Assembly: GCA_017555695.1 (NCBI GenBank)
Contig: JAFZFX010000036.1
Span: forward strand, 239,695-303,694
DNA: 64,000 bases
Origin: Alistipes sp.
GTDB lineage: Bacteria > Bacteroidota > Bacteroidia > Bacteroidales > Rikenellaceae
Reading direction: 5' to 3'
The position numbers and the translations under genes are program-made. Shown in pieces: positions 19,501 through 27,658 of the stretch. The notes under the pieces are model-generated. The model ran no database searches and had not been told where the DNA came from. It saw nothing but the letters and a program-made list of their open reading frames with translations. The stretch's first letter is position 1. The number at the start of each line of letters is the position of its first letter.

Positions 19501-19760
19501 TGGCTAAGGTATATGTAAACGACAGATATGCTGGTGGCGTATGGTGCGAGCCCTTCAAGGTGGATATCAGCGACTTCGTTGAGCAGGGCGAGAACACACT
19601 GCGTGTCGAGGTTGTGAACAAGTGGGTGAACCGCATCGTGGGCGATTTGCAACTCCCCGTCGAGGAGCGCAAGATTTCGCTTACGGCTAACCCCTACGGA
19701 GCTCACTCTGATATTCCCGCTTCGGGTCTTATCGGTCCCGTGAAGATTGAGCAGTATTAA
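16590..19760 (+). CDS. GH106-type alpha-L-rhamnosidase, lipoprotein
   Basis: A 1056-residue surface or periplasmic glycosidase. The signal ends in LAAC with C21 acylated. The N-terminal module (YWYWISGNISKEGVIDDLHAMKRAGI and NSPGWSQSGGPWV) is the TIM-barrel part of the GH106 family; a long central region with WAESNTSGG and a C-terminal galactose-binding-like beta-sandwich (about 930-1050, VYVNDRYAGGVW) complete it. Characterised members of the family cleave rhamnose from rhamnogalacturonan, including RG-II. No susC/susD or regulator is adjacent, so it is not in a standard polysaccharide utilisation locus. Exact linkage is unknown. Confidence 0.88.
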   Translation: MKNLLQRFVLALFAVTALAACSKNELERNFQTPPDEVQTAVYWYWISGNISKEGVIDDLHAMKRAGINRAFIGDIGQDGLYTDRNVKIFSDEWWDILHTALKTATELDIEIGIFNSPGWSQSGGPWVKPNEAMRYLASTQSIVNGPQKVTLKMDTPHKDFQPVRTIAYPAPKGFSQSLKVENMKLTLPKGVKELSELKRNEKNEIELATAGEPITVRSLTIYPAEKPMLTTAHLQAKVDGEFKTIADFKIDRSNENLNVGFAPYAPVTVALPATTASAFRLVMDATSQAGGIKDIELSPSPRISSYAEKTLAKMCQTPLPYWNHYMWSKEPKLDDSSMAIDPSKVIDISSKVAADGTLTWDVPEGEWVVLRTGMVPTGVTNAPATPEATGLEIDKMSRKHVKTHFDAYIGEILRRIPEKDRATFKVVVQDSYETGGQNFTDDMIKEFEANFGYSMLPYLPAYYGYVVGDEQKSERFLWDLRRFIADYVAYQYVGGLKEVSNAHGLTTWLECYGHWGFPGEFLQYGGQSDEIGGEFWSVGELGDIENRAASSCGHIYGKRRIWAESNTSGGPAYSRSPIDMKQRTDRFFTEGINATLLHLYIEQADLDRYPGINAWFGNEFDAHNTWYSHMDLFTSYIKRCNYMLQQGLNMADVAYLIGEDAPKMTGLQSPALPKGYQFDYINAEVLMLGANVAQGNIVLPHGTSYRVLVLPPVDNMRPELLEKIKRMVHDGAIILGTPPVTSPSLQNYPAADAAVEKMSRELWGECFDKKGENNYGKGRVFNGYSLEEVFEAIDLVADCGIEPKTPLLFNHRSTMGAEIYFLSNQSNRKVESAPIFRVDASLRPELWDAKDGSIRALPEYETTDEGIKVPLQFDELGSCFIVFRKYGISTEETANYPAPSSVKEVDGQWRVAFNGKLSSPADVTLNALIDLSKSDDKELRYFSGTMNYTTTIDVENDAERTVLDLGRVECMAKVYVNDRYAGGVWCEPFKVDISDFVEQGENTLRVEVVNKWVNRIVGDLQLPVEERKISLTANPYGAHSDIPASGLIGPVKIEQY

Positions 19761-19780
19761 CGGAGATTTTATAGAAAGAA

Positions 19781-19817
19781 AAGAGGTTGTCGAACTAGTG
19801 TTGCGACAACCTCTTTC
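19781..19817 (+). terminator. Terminator after the GH106 gene
   Basis: 12-bp stem (19781-19792 with 19804-19815), core GGTTGTCG/CGACAACC, ending in a short T run. Confidence 0.8.
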
Positions 19818-19880
19818 ATTATATATTATATATGGTATAACTTTTCTCTCTTGTGAATCACGCTTTCTCTCACCATCCTC

Positions 19881-19930
19881 ACTCTCTCCTTTTCTCTCCT
19901 TTTCTCTCCTTCTCTCTCCTTTTCTCGCTC
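19881..19930. repeat. Pyrimidine-rich 10-bp tandem repeat
   Basis: About five copies of the unit TTTCTCTCCT (two exact, others with one to three changes) form a 50-bp polypyrimidine tract between the ends of the GH106 and yidD genes. Confidence 0.85.
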
Positions 19931-19946
19931 CTCCCACAACACAATG

Positions 19947-20207
19947 TTATGGCACCGGGTCGTAGCCACTGCCACCCCAGGGGTGACAACGCGACAGACG
20001 CTTGATGGTGAGCCAGCCACCCTTCAGCGGGCCGTACTTCTTCAGAGCCTCGACTGCATACTGCGAGCAGGTAGGCGTGTAGCGGCACGATGGCGGCGTA
20101 AGTGGCGAAATGCAATATTGGTAGAACTTCACCAGCGCCAACAGCGGCAACGCCAGCACTCGCCTACAGATTGCGAGCGACCTGTTCCATAATTCTCTGC
20201 AGGGCAT
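19947..20207 (-). CDS. yidD: Membrane protein insertion efficiency factor YidD
   Basis: An 86-residue protein with the YidD signature: FYQYCISPL near the start, [11 protein letters not shown], then [16 protein letters not shown] and a final GYDPVP. YidD sits at the inner membrane by an amphipathic helix and assists YidC-dependent insertion. The chosen ATG (20207) lies inside the end of rnpA, a 44-bp overlap; a GTG nearer the conserved region is an alternative, and the open frame extends further upstream to 20291 without family support. The rnpA-yidD order is conserved in many bacteria, though here yidC is not adjacent. Confidence 0.9.
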   Translation of the reverse strand: MPCRELWNRSLAICRRVLALPLLALVKFYQYCISPLTPPSCRYTPTCSQYAVEALKKYGPLKGGWLTIKRLSRCHPWGGSGYDPVP

Positions 20208-20577
20208 GCTCAACGGTTTTGTATGAGTGACACTCCTTGGTGGAGTAGACCAACGCAATGTCGGCACGGATACCACGCGCCTTGAGTTCACCGACCAGCG
20301 ACGAGCGGTTCAGACGGTAGGCCTCACGCATACGGCGCTTGAGCAGGTTGCGCTTGTTGGCACGCTTATGAAAGCGTTTGGGTACCGAGAACATAATCTT
20401 CACAGACCTATCCTCGTCGTGTGCCACAGGCTCCGCCGCCGCAGACTCCTCGTCCGTATAGGTGAGTACATTGTACCTGAATGGATAGACAAAACCACTC
20501 TTACCCTCGCTGAACAATCGGCGAATGGCACGAAGTGAGCGCAAGCGCTCAAGGCGCGGGAGTGAGTTTTCTGACAT
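20164..20577 (-). CDS. rnpA: Ribonuclease P protein component
   Basis: A 137-residue basic protein that assists RNase P RNA in tRNA 5' maturation. The RNR motif region [18 protein letters not shown] at about 85-102 and [13 protein letters not shown] before it are diagnostic. A 25-residue acidic insertion (about 40-65, [16 protein letters not shown]) is longer than in E. coli RnpA. It lies 54 bp after hemD and overlaps yidD. Confidence 0.93.
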   Translation of the reverse strand: MSENSLPRLERLRSLRAIRRLFSEGKSGFVYPFRYNVLTYTDEESAAAEPVAHDEDRSVKIMFSVPKRFHKRANKRNLLKRRMREAYRLNRSSLVGELKARGIRADIALVYSTKECHSYKTVEHALQRIMEQVARNL

Positions 20578-20631
20578 CTTTTCAGGTATTTATTGCTTTC
20601 TGCGTAATATGGTATGACCCAACGGGGAAGA

Positions 20632-21489
20632 TTACTTCTTCTCGCTTGCGGTGCTGCGTGTGCGGCTCTTCTTGGCCAGCTTATTCTGCTGCACGCGAAG
20701 GAACTCCTCCTTGGCCTCGTCACGCTTAACCTCAACGACAGCTACATCCTCACCATTCTTCACCTTGTTGATGTAGAGGTCGATAGCCTTTGCCATAGAG
20801 GGAGCCTCGGGTGACGGAGCCGAAGCCTTAACGCTCATACCAGCCTCCAGAGCTGCGCTCAGCGTAGCCTCACCGAACGATGCGATTACGGGCAACTCCT
20901 CAACCTTAAAGTTATCGACGACACTCTTCACATCAGAGGGTGAGTAGAGTGCCATAACATCATACTTCGAAGGCTCGATGTCGGCCATATCGGCTGCAAC
21001 GGTCTTTGCCAGGATGACAGGGTTGAAGTTGAGCTTGAGCTTTGCAAGTGCATCGGGCAACTCAGGCTTATGGGGTTCGCTCAGAGCGAGCAGGAAGCGC
21101 TCACCCTTATGCTTAATGATAAGTTCCAACAGACCTGTAAATGTACCATCGGCAAACGAAATCTTGCGCTTACGATAGACAATATACTTCTGAAGATACA
21201 ACGCCACAGCCTCAGTATTACACATATACTTCATTGTCTCGGGGACAGTAATACGGGCCTCCTCACACACCTTGAAAAAGCTATCGACAGTAGTACGCGA
21301 TGTGAAGATTACAGCCGTGTGGTCCAAAATCTCTACTCGCTGTGCGCGAAACTCCTTCAACGACACACCTACCACGCGGATAAGTGGCTTGTAATCAATC
21401 TCAATGCCGTACTTTGACGACAACTCATAAAAAGGTGACTTCTCCAACACCGCGGGGCGGGGTTGTGATACCAAAACTTTTTTTACCAT
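20632..21489 (-). CDS. hemD: Uroporphyrinogen-III synthase
   Basis: A 285-residue HemD-family protein that would close hydroxymethylbilane into uroporphyrinogen III. Two Rossmann-like halves are visible: VFTSRTTVDSF-type segment near residue 60 (VIFTSRTTVDSFF) and MALYSPSDVKSVV near 183, with a GEATLSAA segment near 207 where HemD has its conserved Thr. A charged C-terminal tail of about 45 residues (ending TASEKK) is typical of Bacteroidetes members. The family is poorly conserved, so the call rests on fold pattern and neighbourhood (DUF4271-hemD). A promoter box lies inside the end of the upstream gene. Confidence 0.82.
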   Translation of the reverse strand: MVKKVLVSQPRPAVLEKSPFYELSSKYGIEIDYKPLIRVVGVSLKEFRAQRVEILDHTAVIFTSRTTVDSFFKVCEEARITVPETMKYMCNTEAVALYLQKYIVYRKRKISFADGTFTGLLELIIKHKGERFLLALSEPHKPELPDALAKLKLNFNPVILAKTVAADMADIEPSKYDVMALYSPSDVKSVVDNFKVEELPVIASFGEATLSAALEAGMSVKASAPSPEAPSMAKAIDLYINKVKNGEDVAVVEVKRDEAKEEFLRVQQNKLAKKSRTRSTASEKK

Positions 21490-21506
21490 TATATGTTTCT
21501 ATTTAC

Positions 21507-22646
21507 TTATCTCAAGCGAATCGCTATTTGCCACACCAAACTAAGCGGCAAAATTTCGACGGCGCAAAGGTACAAAAACCAATGCAAAATTGAAACTTTT
21601 TTAGAAATAAAGAGTTCCGCACTCTCTCTTGCGTACAACAATAGTGCGATGCCGGCCATACAAAGGCCCGCGCGCATCCACATATCGTAGCCGCTGCCGC
21701 TACCCATCATAGCCACAAGCAGGATGGGAAGAGCCATAACCGTCGATAATACAAAGTAGATTAGGCGTATGCGGATAAGGGCCGACACCATCGAGAATGA
21801 TGCCGTCACCAAGCCTATGATAGACATAACAATACTCTGCGCCACGACAACCGCAAGGAATACACCAATGCTGACGGGCAACGCATAGAGGGCCGTATAT
21901 TGCTCGACGCCCACACCCACGCCTCGGCCAGAATAGACCCACGCGAAGGAGAGCAGTCCCACAAAGGCTACGCCGAGCAGGAACAATTTACCTAAAAATC
22001 CATAAAATATCTCGCTGCGGCGGCGCTCGATAACCTTCTCCGAGAGAATCACACCACGACGGAACACCGAGTGCATTAGCGCAACCACATCGTCGAAGTA
22101 GCGGTAGAGGCAGAATAGATATGCCACAAAGACGCCAATGACCAGCAGGCTGAAGCCAATGCCTGTCAGTGACTCCCAATACTCACCCAAAAAGCCGACA
22201 ACACCAACGCCTTCGCTCGCCGTTGCAACTGCCTCCAACTGGCTGGGGACATCCACTACGGCCATAGAGTCGGCCACAGCGACAGCATCTGCCACGCCCA
22301 GAGAATCGGCGACCTCGGGCAATACATTATCTATATTTATATTAGTAATATCCGCCACATCACTCGCCACCGACTCCAGCGGACGCGCATCGTAGGCCAG
22401 CGATGAGTTGCCGCCCAACACATCGGCCACCGAGCCATCCACATATCTGTCGCGGGCGCGGTGCCACTGCTCGATGATATTGTTGAAGGTATCATCGCTC
22501 GCCACACCATCCACCGCAGGATAGTTGCGATTAAGCGAATCGGGATGATGGAGCGTACCTGTCCAGCGCTCGACACGACGACGCAAGGCGTACTCTGAGA
22601 GAGTATCCAGACCGTATGTTTGTAACTTTTCTATCTGCTCCAACAT
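21507..22646 (-). CDS. DUF4271 membrane protein
   Basis: A 379-residue protein. Residues 1-155 are soluble and rich in Ala, Val, Asp and Ser; about six or seven transmembrane segments follow from residue 160 to the end (FSLLVIGVFVAYLFCLYRYF, LFLLGVAFVGLLSFAW and so on), closing with the FLYLCAVEILPLSL motif characteristic of DUF4271. Function unknown. Location directly upstream of hemD is a Bacteroidetes pattern. One base separates it from the kinase gene upstream, so they are cotranscribed. Confidence 0.8.
   Translation of the reverse strand: MLEQIEKLQTYGLDTLSEYALRRRVERWTGTLHHPDSLNRNYPAVDGVASDDTFNNIIEQWHRARDRYVDGSVADVLGGNSSLAYDARPLESVASDVADITNINIDNVLPEVADSLGVADAVAVADSMAVVDVPSQLEAVATASEGVGVVGFLGEYWESLTGIGFSLLVIGVFVAYLFCLYRYFDDVVALMHSVFRRGVILSEKVIERRRSEIFYGFLGKLFLLGVAFVGLLSFAWVYSGRGVGVGVEQYTALYALPVSIGVFLAVVVAQSIVMSIIGLVTASFSMVSALIRIRLIYFVLSTVMALPILLVAMMGSGSGYDMWMRAGLCMAGIALLLYARESAELFISKKVSILHWFLYLCAVEILPLSLVWQIAIRLR
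21565..21588 (-). promoter_or_regulatory. Internal promoter for hemD
   Basis: Minus-strand TACCTTTG at 21565-21572 with TTTG (21585-21588) exactly 12 nt upstream. It lies within the 3' end of the DUF4271 gene, 76 bp before the hemD ATG, so hemD-rnpA-yidD may have their own transcript. Confidence 0.5.
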
Positions 22647-23822
22647 TTACTCTACGCGTTTCAAAGTTATACGGAATGTCGTGCCTACGCCAACCTCCGA
22701 CTTGGCTACCACAATCTTGCCGTGGTGATAATCCTCGACGATGCGTCGAGAGAGCGAAAGACCCAAACCCCAGCCTCGGGTCTTGGTCGTGAAACCTGGT
22801 GAGAAGATTCTCTTCCAGTTGCTCTTGGGAATACCCTTGCCCGTATCCTTCACATCGATGATTACGGACTTGCTGGTAGACCATATATATACATCTATCT
22901 CGCCGTGACCCTGCATAGCATCGAGGGCGTTCTTCATCAGATTCTCGACCACCCACTCGAAGAGCGCTGCATTGACATTGGCCTTGATGGGGGCAATGGC
23001 CAAACCATTATACGACAGTGTCACATTGCGCGGTATGCGCTTGCGGAAGTACATCACCGACTCACCCACCACCTCGTTCACATTCATCGGCGTGAGGACT
23101 GTCTCCGAACCAATCTTCGAGAATCTATCCACAATCTTCATCAGGTGGGTCAAATCCTTGTTCATCTCGTCGATGGCCGTGGGGTCCACCTCCATCGAGC
23201 ACAGATACTCAACCCAACCAAGCAGCGACGAAATGGGTGTACCCAACTGGTGAGCCGTCTCCTTCGCCAGACCAATCCACACTCTGTTCTGCTCGTCCTG
23301 CTTCGTAGAGCGTAGGGCGATATAGGTGAAGAGTACGAAGATAGCGATGATTAGCCACTGCACATAGGGGAAGTAGTAGAGCGCCGAAAGCAACTGCGAA
23401 CGACCATAGAAAATCATATGGTAGTGGCCGCTTGCCCACATCATACGCACCACGCGAGGCGTATTCTCCTCCATAAGTTCGTTGAGCTTGTGGCGGAAAC
23501 GCACGGGGTCGTTCAGCACCTCCTCGGGGATGCGGTTGCTGGCGACATAGTTCTGATTCTCGTCAGTGATGATGAACGGGATGTTGTTCTGCGTACTGAG
23601 GATATGCGAGATGAGCGGATCCACCTGGTAGTTACCGAAGGCATCGTGGCTCACACGCTCCATAGCTGCCGCCCATAGCTTCACATCGTTCTGCTCCTTC
23701 TGGCGCAGCACCTCGGCCAGCGTATTGGTATATACGAGCGACAACACAGCGAGTATCATACCTATTACAAGTATTGACATTCGGCTACGGAACGATATTT
23801 TCATTATGTTCGGAAACTTCAT
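22647..23822 (-). CDS. Membrane sensor histidine kinase (orphan)
   Basis: A 391-residue kinase. Two transmembrane helices (about 15-33 and 152-171) enclose a periplasmic sensor of about 115 residues. The H-box AKETAHQLGTPISSLLGW has the phosphoacceptor at H191; the N-box NLMKNALDAM, G1 box VKDTGKGIP and G2 box GWGLGLS form the ATP-binding domain. The AHQLGTP variant is common in Bacteroidetes kinases. No response regulator is adjacent, so the partner is unknown. An alternative ATG 18 bp downstream gives MKISFRSRMS. Confidence 0.92.
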   Translation of the reverse strand: MKFPNIMKISFRSRMSILVIGMILAVLSLVYTNTLAEVLRQKEQNDVKLWAAAMERVSHDAFGNYQVDPLISHILSTQNNIPFIITDENQNYVASNRIPEEVLNDPVRFRHKLNELMEENTPRVVRMMWASGHYHMIFYGRSQLLSALYYFPYVQWLIIAIFVLFTYIALRSTKQDEQNRVWIGLAKETAHQLGTPISSLLGWVEYLCSMEVDPTAIDEMNKDLTHLMKIVDRFSKIGSETVLTPMNVNEVVGESVMYFRKRIPRNVTLSYNGLAIAPIKANVNAALFEWVVENLMKNALDAMQGHGEIDVYIWSTSKSVIIDVKDTGKGIPKSNWKRIFSPGFTTKTRGWGLGLSLSRRIVEDYHHGKIVVAKSEVGVGTTFRITLKRVE

Positions 23823-23860
23823 TGTCGCCCTATCCTTTTACAAAATCTACACTCCTAAAT

Positions 23861-25546
23861 TTAGTTTTTGCGGGTATCCTGCTCGCGCAAGATTCTGTCG
23901 TAGCGCTCCTTGTCACCAAGCAGTTCGACAGCCTTCAGCACCGTGCTGTCGGATACGATAGTATGCTCGATAACGCCCTCCTGATAGTTGTGACGGAGGA
24001 TGATGTCGCCATTAAGCAGGTCGCAAACCTCACGGCGGTAGGTCTGCAGGTTATCCATCTTCGTATCCTTGAGCTTTGACTCGATGGCCGAGAGCTCCTC
24101 GGCAAAATCCACATCGTAACGCTCATCCTTGGAGTTACGCTTGAGCGACTCCAACGCCAGACGGGTCTTCGACTGGTAGGGAACATCCTTGTCGGCCATA
24201 AACTTCACGAACTCGTCGTAATCCTCATCCGAAATTGAGAATGTGCGGTTATCGACACTCTCGTTGGGGTGACGGCGCATATACTCGTCGAGGAACTCCT
24301 CGATGTAACCCATATTGTAGAGCATAACGGCAAACGAGCTGATATACTCTGTCGAGGTCTCGACATCGGGCATCAAACCCTTGCCGTCGTAGACCTTACG
24401 GCCGTTGCGAGTCTTAAACTCACGAATGAGCGAGTCGGGGATAATCTCGCGGCCGCTATTCTCGTCGTGTGCCGAGTAGTTGATGCGCTGAACACATCGA
24501 CCCGAAGGGATGTAGTACTTGGCAGTGGTGAGTTTCAGGTAGCTGTTATAGCCCAGCGGCAGTACCGACTGCACCAGGCCCTTACCATACGAACGCTGAC
24601 CCATCAGCACGGCACGGTCCATATCCTGCAACGCACCGCATACAATCTCGGCCGCCGAGGCAGAGTTGCCATTGATGAGTGCCACAACGGGCACATCGGG
24701 CAGTGCAGGGTTGCTCTCGGTCACATACGAGCGCTTCGACTGCTCAGTGCGACCCTTCATCACAACGACTTCAGTGCCCTTGGGCAGGAATATCGAGAGA
24801 ATCTTTACCGCCTCGGGCAGTGAGCCACCGCCATTGTCGCGGTAGTCGAGAATAAGACCCTTCAGCTCGCCCTGCTGACGCAACTGCTCAACAGCAGCAC
24901 GCATCTCGTCGTAGCATCCGTCAGTAAAGTCGTTATGCGAGATATAACCGATGCCATCGGCCACGAAGCCCGCGTAAGGTACGCCAGGGATAGATATGCG
25001 CGCACGGGTAATCTCCAACTCCTCTACCTTGCCCGTCAGCAGACGCTCGACGCTGAGCTTGACACTGGTACCGGGTGTACCCTTGAGTTTCGACGAAATC
25101 TGCTCGGTGTTGCACTTGGTAACATCCTCGCCGTCGATTGCGATGAACTTATCGCCAATCTTCAGACCAGCCAAATCCGCCGGCGAACCCTTATAGGGCT
25201 GTGCAATGGCTACGCCACTGCTATCACGGCGCATACGGATAGTAGAGCCTATACCGCCATACTTACCCGTAGCCATCACCTCGAACTGCTCCATCTCGCT
25301 CTCCGACATATACTGCGTATAGGGGTCGAGGTTGCGGACAATACCCGCAGCACCACCCTTCATCAGTTTGTCGGGACCCACCTCATCAACATACTGCAAC
25401 GACAACTCGCGCATCATATTGACCATAATCTCCATATTGCGACCAAGGCCAAAGTCATCCTTCGTAGCCCATACGCCCGTTAGGACAACTCCCGCAATCA
25501 ACGCTACGGCGCCCACACGCAAAATGGTATTTCTTGCTCTGTTCAT
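23861..25546 (-). CDS. ctpA: C-terminal processing peptidase (S41 family)
   Basis: A 561-residue periplasmic protease. An N-terminal hydrophobic segment (about 9-27) serves as signal or anchor. A PDZ domain spans about 88-180 (YGGIGSTIRM, SPADLAGLKIGDKFIAIDG) and the S41 domain about 195-360. The catalytic serine is S297 in NGNSASAAE and the lysine K322 in YGKG, with the intervening D308 also present. The C-terminal 180 residues are charged and helical. Such enzymes trim envelope proteins from the C-terminus. It lies 38 bp upstream of the kinase gene; that the kinase senses envelope state is only inference. Confidence 0.92.
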   Translation of the reverse strand: MNRARNTILRVGAVALIAGVVLTGVWATKDDFGLGRNMEIMVNMMRELSLQYVDEVGPDKLMKGGAAGIVRNLDPYTQYMSESEMEQFEVMATGKYGGIGSTIRMRRDSSGVAIAQPYKGSPADLAGLKIGDKFIAIDGEDVTKCNTEQISSKLKGTPGTSVKLSVERLLTGKVEELEITRARISIPGVPYAGFVADGIGYISHNDFTDGCYDEMRAAVEQLRQQGELKGLILDYRDNGGGSLPEAVKILSIFLPKGTEVVVMKGRTEQSKRSYVTESNPALPDVPVVALINGNSASAAEIVCGALQDMDRAVLMGQRSYGKGLVQSVLPLGYNSYLKLTTAKYYIPSGRCVQRINYSAHDENSGREIIPDSLIREFKTRNGRKVYDGKGLMPDVETSTEYISSFAVMLYNMGYIEEFLDEYMRRHPNESVDNRTFSISDEDYDEFVKFMADKDVPYQSKTRLALESLKRNSKDERYDVDFAEELSAIESKLKDTKMDNLQTYRREVCDLLNGDIILRHNYQEGVIEHTIVSDSTVLKAVELLGDKERYDRILREQDTRKN

Positions 25547-25590
25547 CTCTTAAAGCTTTTCGTGACGCGCTCCACTTGGAGCCACTCTCA

Positions 25591-26034
25591 TTACAGGTTA
25601 TATGCAATCTTGGCTACGCCTCGGCGTATGCCCTTGATGTCGATCCACTGACCATACTGCTCGACCACGATCTCGTCCTCGAACAGCATAACCAGACGGC
25701 TCAATATATTGTTGGCACGGAAGACCATACGACCCTCGCTCTCCTCAACGAGCTTGAAGCCTGCAACAGCAAAACGACCCAGCAGATAGTCGCGCTCGTC
25801 CACCATATCCAACTCAACGCGGCGAGTGACGAAGCCCATACGGGGATAAATCGCCGACAACACCACAACCGCAAGACCCAACATCTTGCCTCGCGAAGTC
25901 TGGAATGTGGCCTCCACATAGTCCCACATACTTACATCCATACCCTTGGTGGTCATAATGCTCAACCACACAACTGCCAAATAGAGAACGCAGAATGCAA
26001 TAAAATATTTCAACGCTCTAACAAAATACTTCAT
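25591..26034 (-). CDS. Small membrane protein of unknown function
   Basis: A 147-residue protein, not assigned to a known function. Two hydrophobic segments (about 8-25 and 48-65) precede a soluble C-terminal domain of about 80 residues that ends in GIRRGVAKIAYNL. It lies between ispH and ctpA in the same direction. The ATG at 26034 is chosen because the longer frame to 26076 overlaps the ispH stop (ATGTGTAA); that longer start could be used through translational coupling. Confidence 0.7.
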   Translation of the reverse strand: MKYFVRALKYFIAFCVLYLAVVWLSIMTTKGMDVSMWDYVEATFQTSRGKMLGLAVVVLSAIYPRMGFVTRRVELDMVDERDYLLGRFAVAGFKLVEESEGRMVFRANNILSRLVMLFEDEIVVEQYGQWIDIKGIRRGVAKIAYNL

Positions 26035-26068
26035 ATCTGAAAAATAATTATTGATTATCAACTCCTCG

Positions 26069-26935
26069 TTACACATATCGCTGGCGGATGGCCTCGGCCA
26101 CGCGCTCCATCAACCACGCAGGAGTGGATGTAGCACCGCAGATGCCTACACTCTTGCAACCCTCGAACCACTCATCCTGCAACTCGGCCTCCTCCTCGAC
26201 ATTATAGCTACGGGGGTTGGCCTGCTGGCATACGCTGAACAGCACCTTGCCATTGCTCGATTTCTTGCCGCAGACGAAAATCACAACATCGAAACGCTGT
26301 GCAAACTCCGTAAGACCCTTCTCGCGGTTAGACACACGGCGGCAGATGGTATCATCAACCGTCAGCATACTCTCCTCGCCCAGTCGCGCCTTCATAATAT
26401 CGGCCAAACGCCAAAACAGACCGATGCTCTGCGTAGTCTGCGAAAGGAAAAATATCGGACGCGAGAAATCTATCAGCGAGAGGTCCTCCTCACGCTCGAT
26501 AACGATTGAGGGGGCTTCAACCTGACCCGTAAGACCCACAACCTCGGCGTGACCTCGCTTGCCGAGAATCACCACCTGACCATTCACCTCACGCATCTGC
26601 TCGTGCGCCACCACAACCTTGCGTTGCAACTGCGCCACCACGGGGCAGGTGGCATCGATGATGCGTATGCCCAACGCCTCGGCACGCGAATAGGTTGAGG
26701 GGGGCTCGCCGTGAGCGCGAATGAAGAGGTCGCGACCACTCAAGGCATCCATATCGTCGTGAGTGACCGTACGCAGACCCATATCCTCCAGTCGCTGCAC
26801 CTCCATACGGTTATGCACGATGTCGCCCAACGAATAGACCTCGCCACCCAATGAAGAGAGGGCCGACTCGGCCTTCGAGATGGCACGCACCACACCGAAG
26901 CAGAAACCAGAACTTTCGTCTATCTCGATATACAT
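26069..26935 (-). CDS. ispH: 4-hydroxy-3-methylbut-2-enyl diphosphate reductase
   Basis: A 288-residue IspH (LytB), the last enzyme of the MEP isoprenoid pathway. It reduces HMBPP to IPP and DMAPP with an iron-sulfur cluster. The three cluster cysteines are C12 (SGFCFG), C97 (DATCP) and C198 (DDTIC), and the substrate residues HNR, AHGEP, TQT and GATSTP are present. The ATG at 26935 restores the usual N-terminus; an upstream TTG would add three residues. It starts 10 bp after cmk. Confidence 0.95.
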   Translation of the reverse strand: MYIEIDESSGFCFGVVRAISKAESALSSLGGEVYSLGDIVHNRMEVQRLEDMGLRTVTHDDMDALSGRDLFIRAHGEPPSTYSRAEALGIRIIDATCPVVAQLQRKVVVAHEQMREVNGQVVILGKRGHAEVVGLTGQVEAPSIVIEREEDLSLIDFSRPIFFLSQTTQSIGLFWRLADIMKARLGEESMLTVDDTICRRVSNREKGLTEFAQRFDVVIFVCGKKSSNGKVLFSVCQQANPRSYNVEEEAELQDEWFEGCKSVGICGATSTPAWLMERVAEAIRQRYV

Positions 26936-26945
26936 ATCCAGCAAA

Positions 26946-27656
26946 TTATTTGTTTATCACAGCCTCGTAGCGCTCCATAAACCACGCCATCTGCTCATCG
27001 ACGCTCATCGACGAGTTGTCCAACTCGATGGCATCTTCGGCACGACGCAACGGCGAGATGGCTCGTGTCATATCGGCCTCATCGCGCGAGATGACATTCT
27101 CCAAAATCTCCTCCAGCGTCACATCGTCGCCCTTGGCCTTGAGCTCGGCGTAGCGACGCTCGGCTCTGACACGCTTGTCGGCGGTCATAAAGATCTTAAG
27201 CTCGGCATCAGGGAAGACAACAGTACCGATATCGCGGCCATCCATAACTACGCCACGGCAACGACCCATCTGCTGCTGCATAGCGACCAACTTCTCGCGC
27301 ACCTCACGGATTGAGCTGACACTGCTGACGCAGTTGCTCACCTCGATGGTACGAATCTCATCCTCGGCATAGTGACCGTTGATGTAGATGTCGCTGGCAC
27401 CACGCTCGGGATTGAAGCGGAACGAAATCTCCACCTCGTCGAGCAGTGCAATCACACGGCTCTCATCGACCTCTCCGTCGTTGATGGCACCGTTCTGCAG
27501 AGCATAGAGCGTAACGGCACGGTACATAGCGCCCGTGTCGATGAAGATGTAGCCCAAACGGGCTGCTATAGATTTTGCGAAGGTACTCTTGCCACACGAC
27601 GAGAAGCCGTCGAGGGCAATGACTATCTTCTTTTCGGTTTTGTTATCTGAACTCAT
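26946..27656 (-). CDS. cmk: Cytidylate kinase
   Basis: A 236-residue kinase phosphorylating CMP and dCMP. The P-loop GFSSCGKST is at residues 16-24, FIDTGAMYRAVTL follows, and the CMP-binding and lid portions (MDGRDIGTVVFPDAELKIFMTA, ISRDEADMTRAISPL) are complete. It follows the LysE-type gene by two bases and precedes ispH by ten, so all three share a message. Confidence 0.95.
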   Translation of the reverse strand: MSSDNKTEKKIVIALDGFSSCGKSTFAKSIAARLGYIFIDTGAMYRAVTLYALQNGAINDGEVDESRVIALLDEVEISFRFNPERGASDIYINGHYAEDEIRTIEVSNCVSSVSSIREVREKLVAMQQQMGRCRGVVMDGRDIGTVVFPDAELKIFMTADKRVRAERRYAELKAKGDDVTLEEILENVISRDEADMTRAISPLRRAEDAIELDNSSMSVDEQMAWFMERYEAVINK

Positions 27657-27658
27657 TA

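Noticed and set aside
22647-25546. CtpA and the histidine kinase as a dedicated signalling pair
   Set aside because: Adjacent in an operon, but no sequence feature links their functions; no response regulator is present.
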